Shown here: positions 63,501 through 64,000 of the stretch, in pieces
Numbering within the stretch: the stretch's first letter is position 1
Layout: every line of letters begins with the position of its first letter
Origin: Virgibacillus ndiopensis
GTDB lineage: Bacteria; Bacillota; Bacilli; Bacillales; Amphibacillaceae
Reading direction: 5' to 3'
Assembly: GCF_900187325.1 (NCBI RefSeq)
Contig: NZ_FZMZ01000006.1
Location: 248,001-312,000, forward strand
Length of the DNA: 64,000 nucleotides
Made by a program: the position numbers and the translations under genes
The notes under the pieces: model-generated
The model's database searches: none
What the model saw: only the letters and a program-made list of their open reading frames with translations
What the model was told of the DNA's origin: nothing

Positions 63501-63746
63501 TTTTTATGATATAGCCATAATAGAATATTGTAAATATTTTAAACAAAGGTAGTCAAAAATAGTGATTATATACCTATAAATGACATTTTTTTATTTGGTT
63601 ATATATGCTTAATACAGAAACTTAATAGGTATTTTGTATGAACAATTTGAATGGAAAAACAAAAGATAGATCTCCTGCCAATTGCTGAAGGCCTATCTTT
63701 GTGTGTGAATAAGGGGAGTAGGTAAGATCATAGAAGGTTTATGTTA
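63501..63746. other. Intergenic region between inhA and marR
   Basis: AT-rich region with one hairpin, AAAGATAG / CTATCTTT at about 63661-63697, possibly the terminator of the incoming marR gene. The inhA promoter should lie here but no convincing -35/-10 pair was found. Confidence 0.4.
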
Positions 63747-64000
63747 TCAATTGTCGCTATCAACCGTCTGATTATATTTCCTCAACAATTGTCCAAAGCT
63801 TTCTCGTTCTTCCTCAGACCAATCTTTTAATAGGTTTGACAGTCTATCATATCGCCGTTGTTTGGCTTCGTCTAATTCTCTATTTCCTAAATCTGTAATT
63901 CGATAGAAATAGGCTCTTCCGTCACGAGGATTGGGAACTTTGTCTACGTACTGTTTATGTTCAAGAGCTGCTGCTTGTCTGCTTACCGTGGAAATATCCA
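63747..64000 (-). CDS. MarR family transcriptional regulator, 5' end outside window
   Basis: The last 84 codons of a winged-helix regulator: DISTVSRQAAALEHKQYVDK, then the beta-wing PNPRDGRAYFYRITDLG, typical of MarR, and a C-terminal helix (WSEEERESFGQLLRKY). The frame runs off the window end. It lies upstream of inhA in the same direction; regulation of the protease is possible but untested. Confidence 0.85.
   Translation of the reverse strand, partial: DISTVSRQAAALEHKQYVDKVPNPRDGRAYFYRITDLGNRELDEAKQRRYDRLSNLLKDWSEEERESFGQLLRKYNQTVDSDN

Overview
The window is from a low-GC, endospore-forming Bacillaceae chromosome. Support comes from prkA, yhbH and spoVR, an H-type and a gamma-type small acid-soluble spore protein, a YpjP protein, Gram-positive ribosome binding sites, an L-box lysine riboswitch and a BceRS-BceAB module. 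Dispersed GGGACA palindromes and FIMAH-type C-terminal modules suggest a Virgibacillus/Oceanobacillus/Lentibacillus-like genus; that placement is inference. No rRNA, tRNA, CRISPR array, prophage or transposase gene was seen.

Region by region: 1-3.3 kb holds a penicillin acylase-family enzyme (cut by the window edge) and a PadR regulator with a DUF4188 partner. 3.7-17 kb is the most remarkable part. On the plus strand lie NagZ-like, TapA-like, TasA-like, NamZ-like, AmiE-like and endonuclease/phosphatase-like genes. They face a minus-strand set of a Vpr-like subtilase, a frameshifted TapA-like gene, the signal peptidase SipW and a second TasA. Five of these secreted enzymes (NagZ, NamZ, AmiE, the nuclease/phosphatase and the subtilase) end in the same module of about 80 residues. 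This looks like a fibre-associated extracellular toolkit for peptidoglycan, nucleic acid and protein breakdown. 17.3-22.8 kb has a LysR regulator with a divergent flavodoxin-fold reductase, a lysine riboswitch with dapA, a cation/proton antiporter and a CoA-type Nudix hydrolase. 22.8-33.2 kb has a SWIM/SNF2 helicase, HMG-CoA lyase behind a palindromic operator, an XRE-cupin regulator, a YjiH-type membrane protein, a quinone oxidoreductase and an acyl-CoA ligase, with two gene remnants.

33.5-45.1 kb is sporulation-flavoured: a possible coat protein, a small phospholipase A2-like protein, PrkA, YhbH and SpoVR. A Bce-type antimicrobial-peptide sensing and detoxification module (bceAB divergent from bceRS) sits between yhbH and spoVR. 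45.3-55.2 kb contains an ECF sigma factor with a large membrane anti-sigma carrying a LolA/RseB-like outer domain, a divergent DUF3298 protein, lipoproteins, an aminoglycoside phosphotransferase-like kinase, YpjP and a coiled-coil protein. 55.3-60.7 kb has an SGNH hydrolase, two SASP genes, an arsR-arsB-arsC operon, DUF4396 and a lipoprotein with a non-canonical start. 61-64 kb has an immune inhibitor A-type M6 metalloprotease and the end of a MarR regulator.

Non-coding structure is rich: at least eight loci with copies of a GGGACA-based palindrome (one is a perfect 54-bp palindrome, two supply the C-termini of proteins), two copies of an inverted-repeat-bounded element (one an internal deletion derivative), and three arrays of roughly 20-bp or 41-bp repeats placed just downstream of genes.
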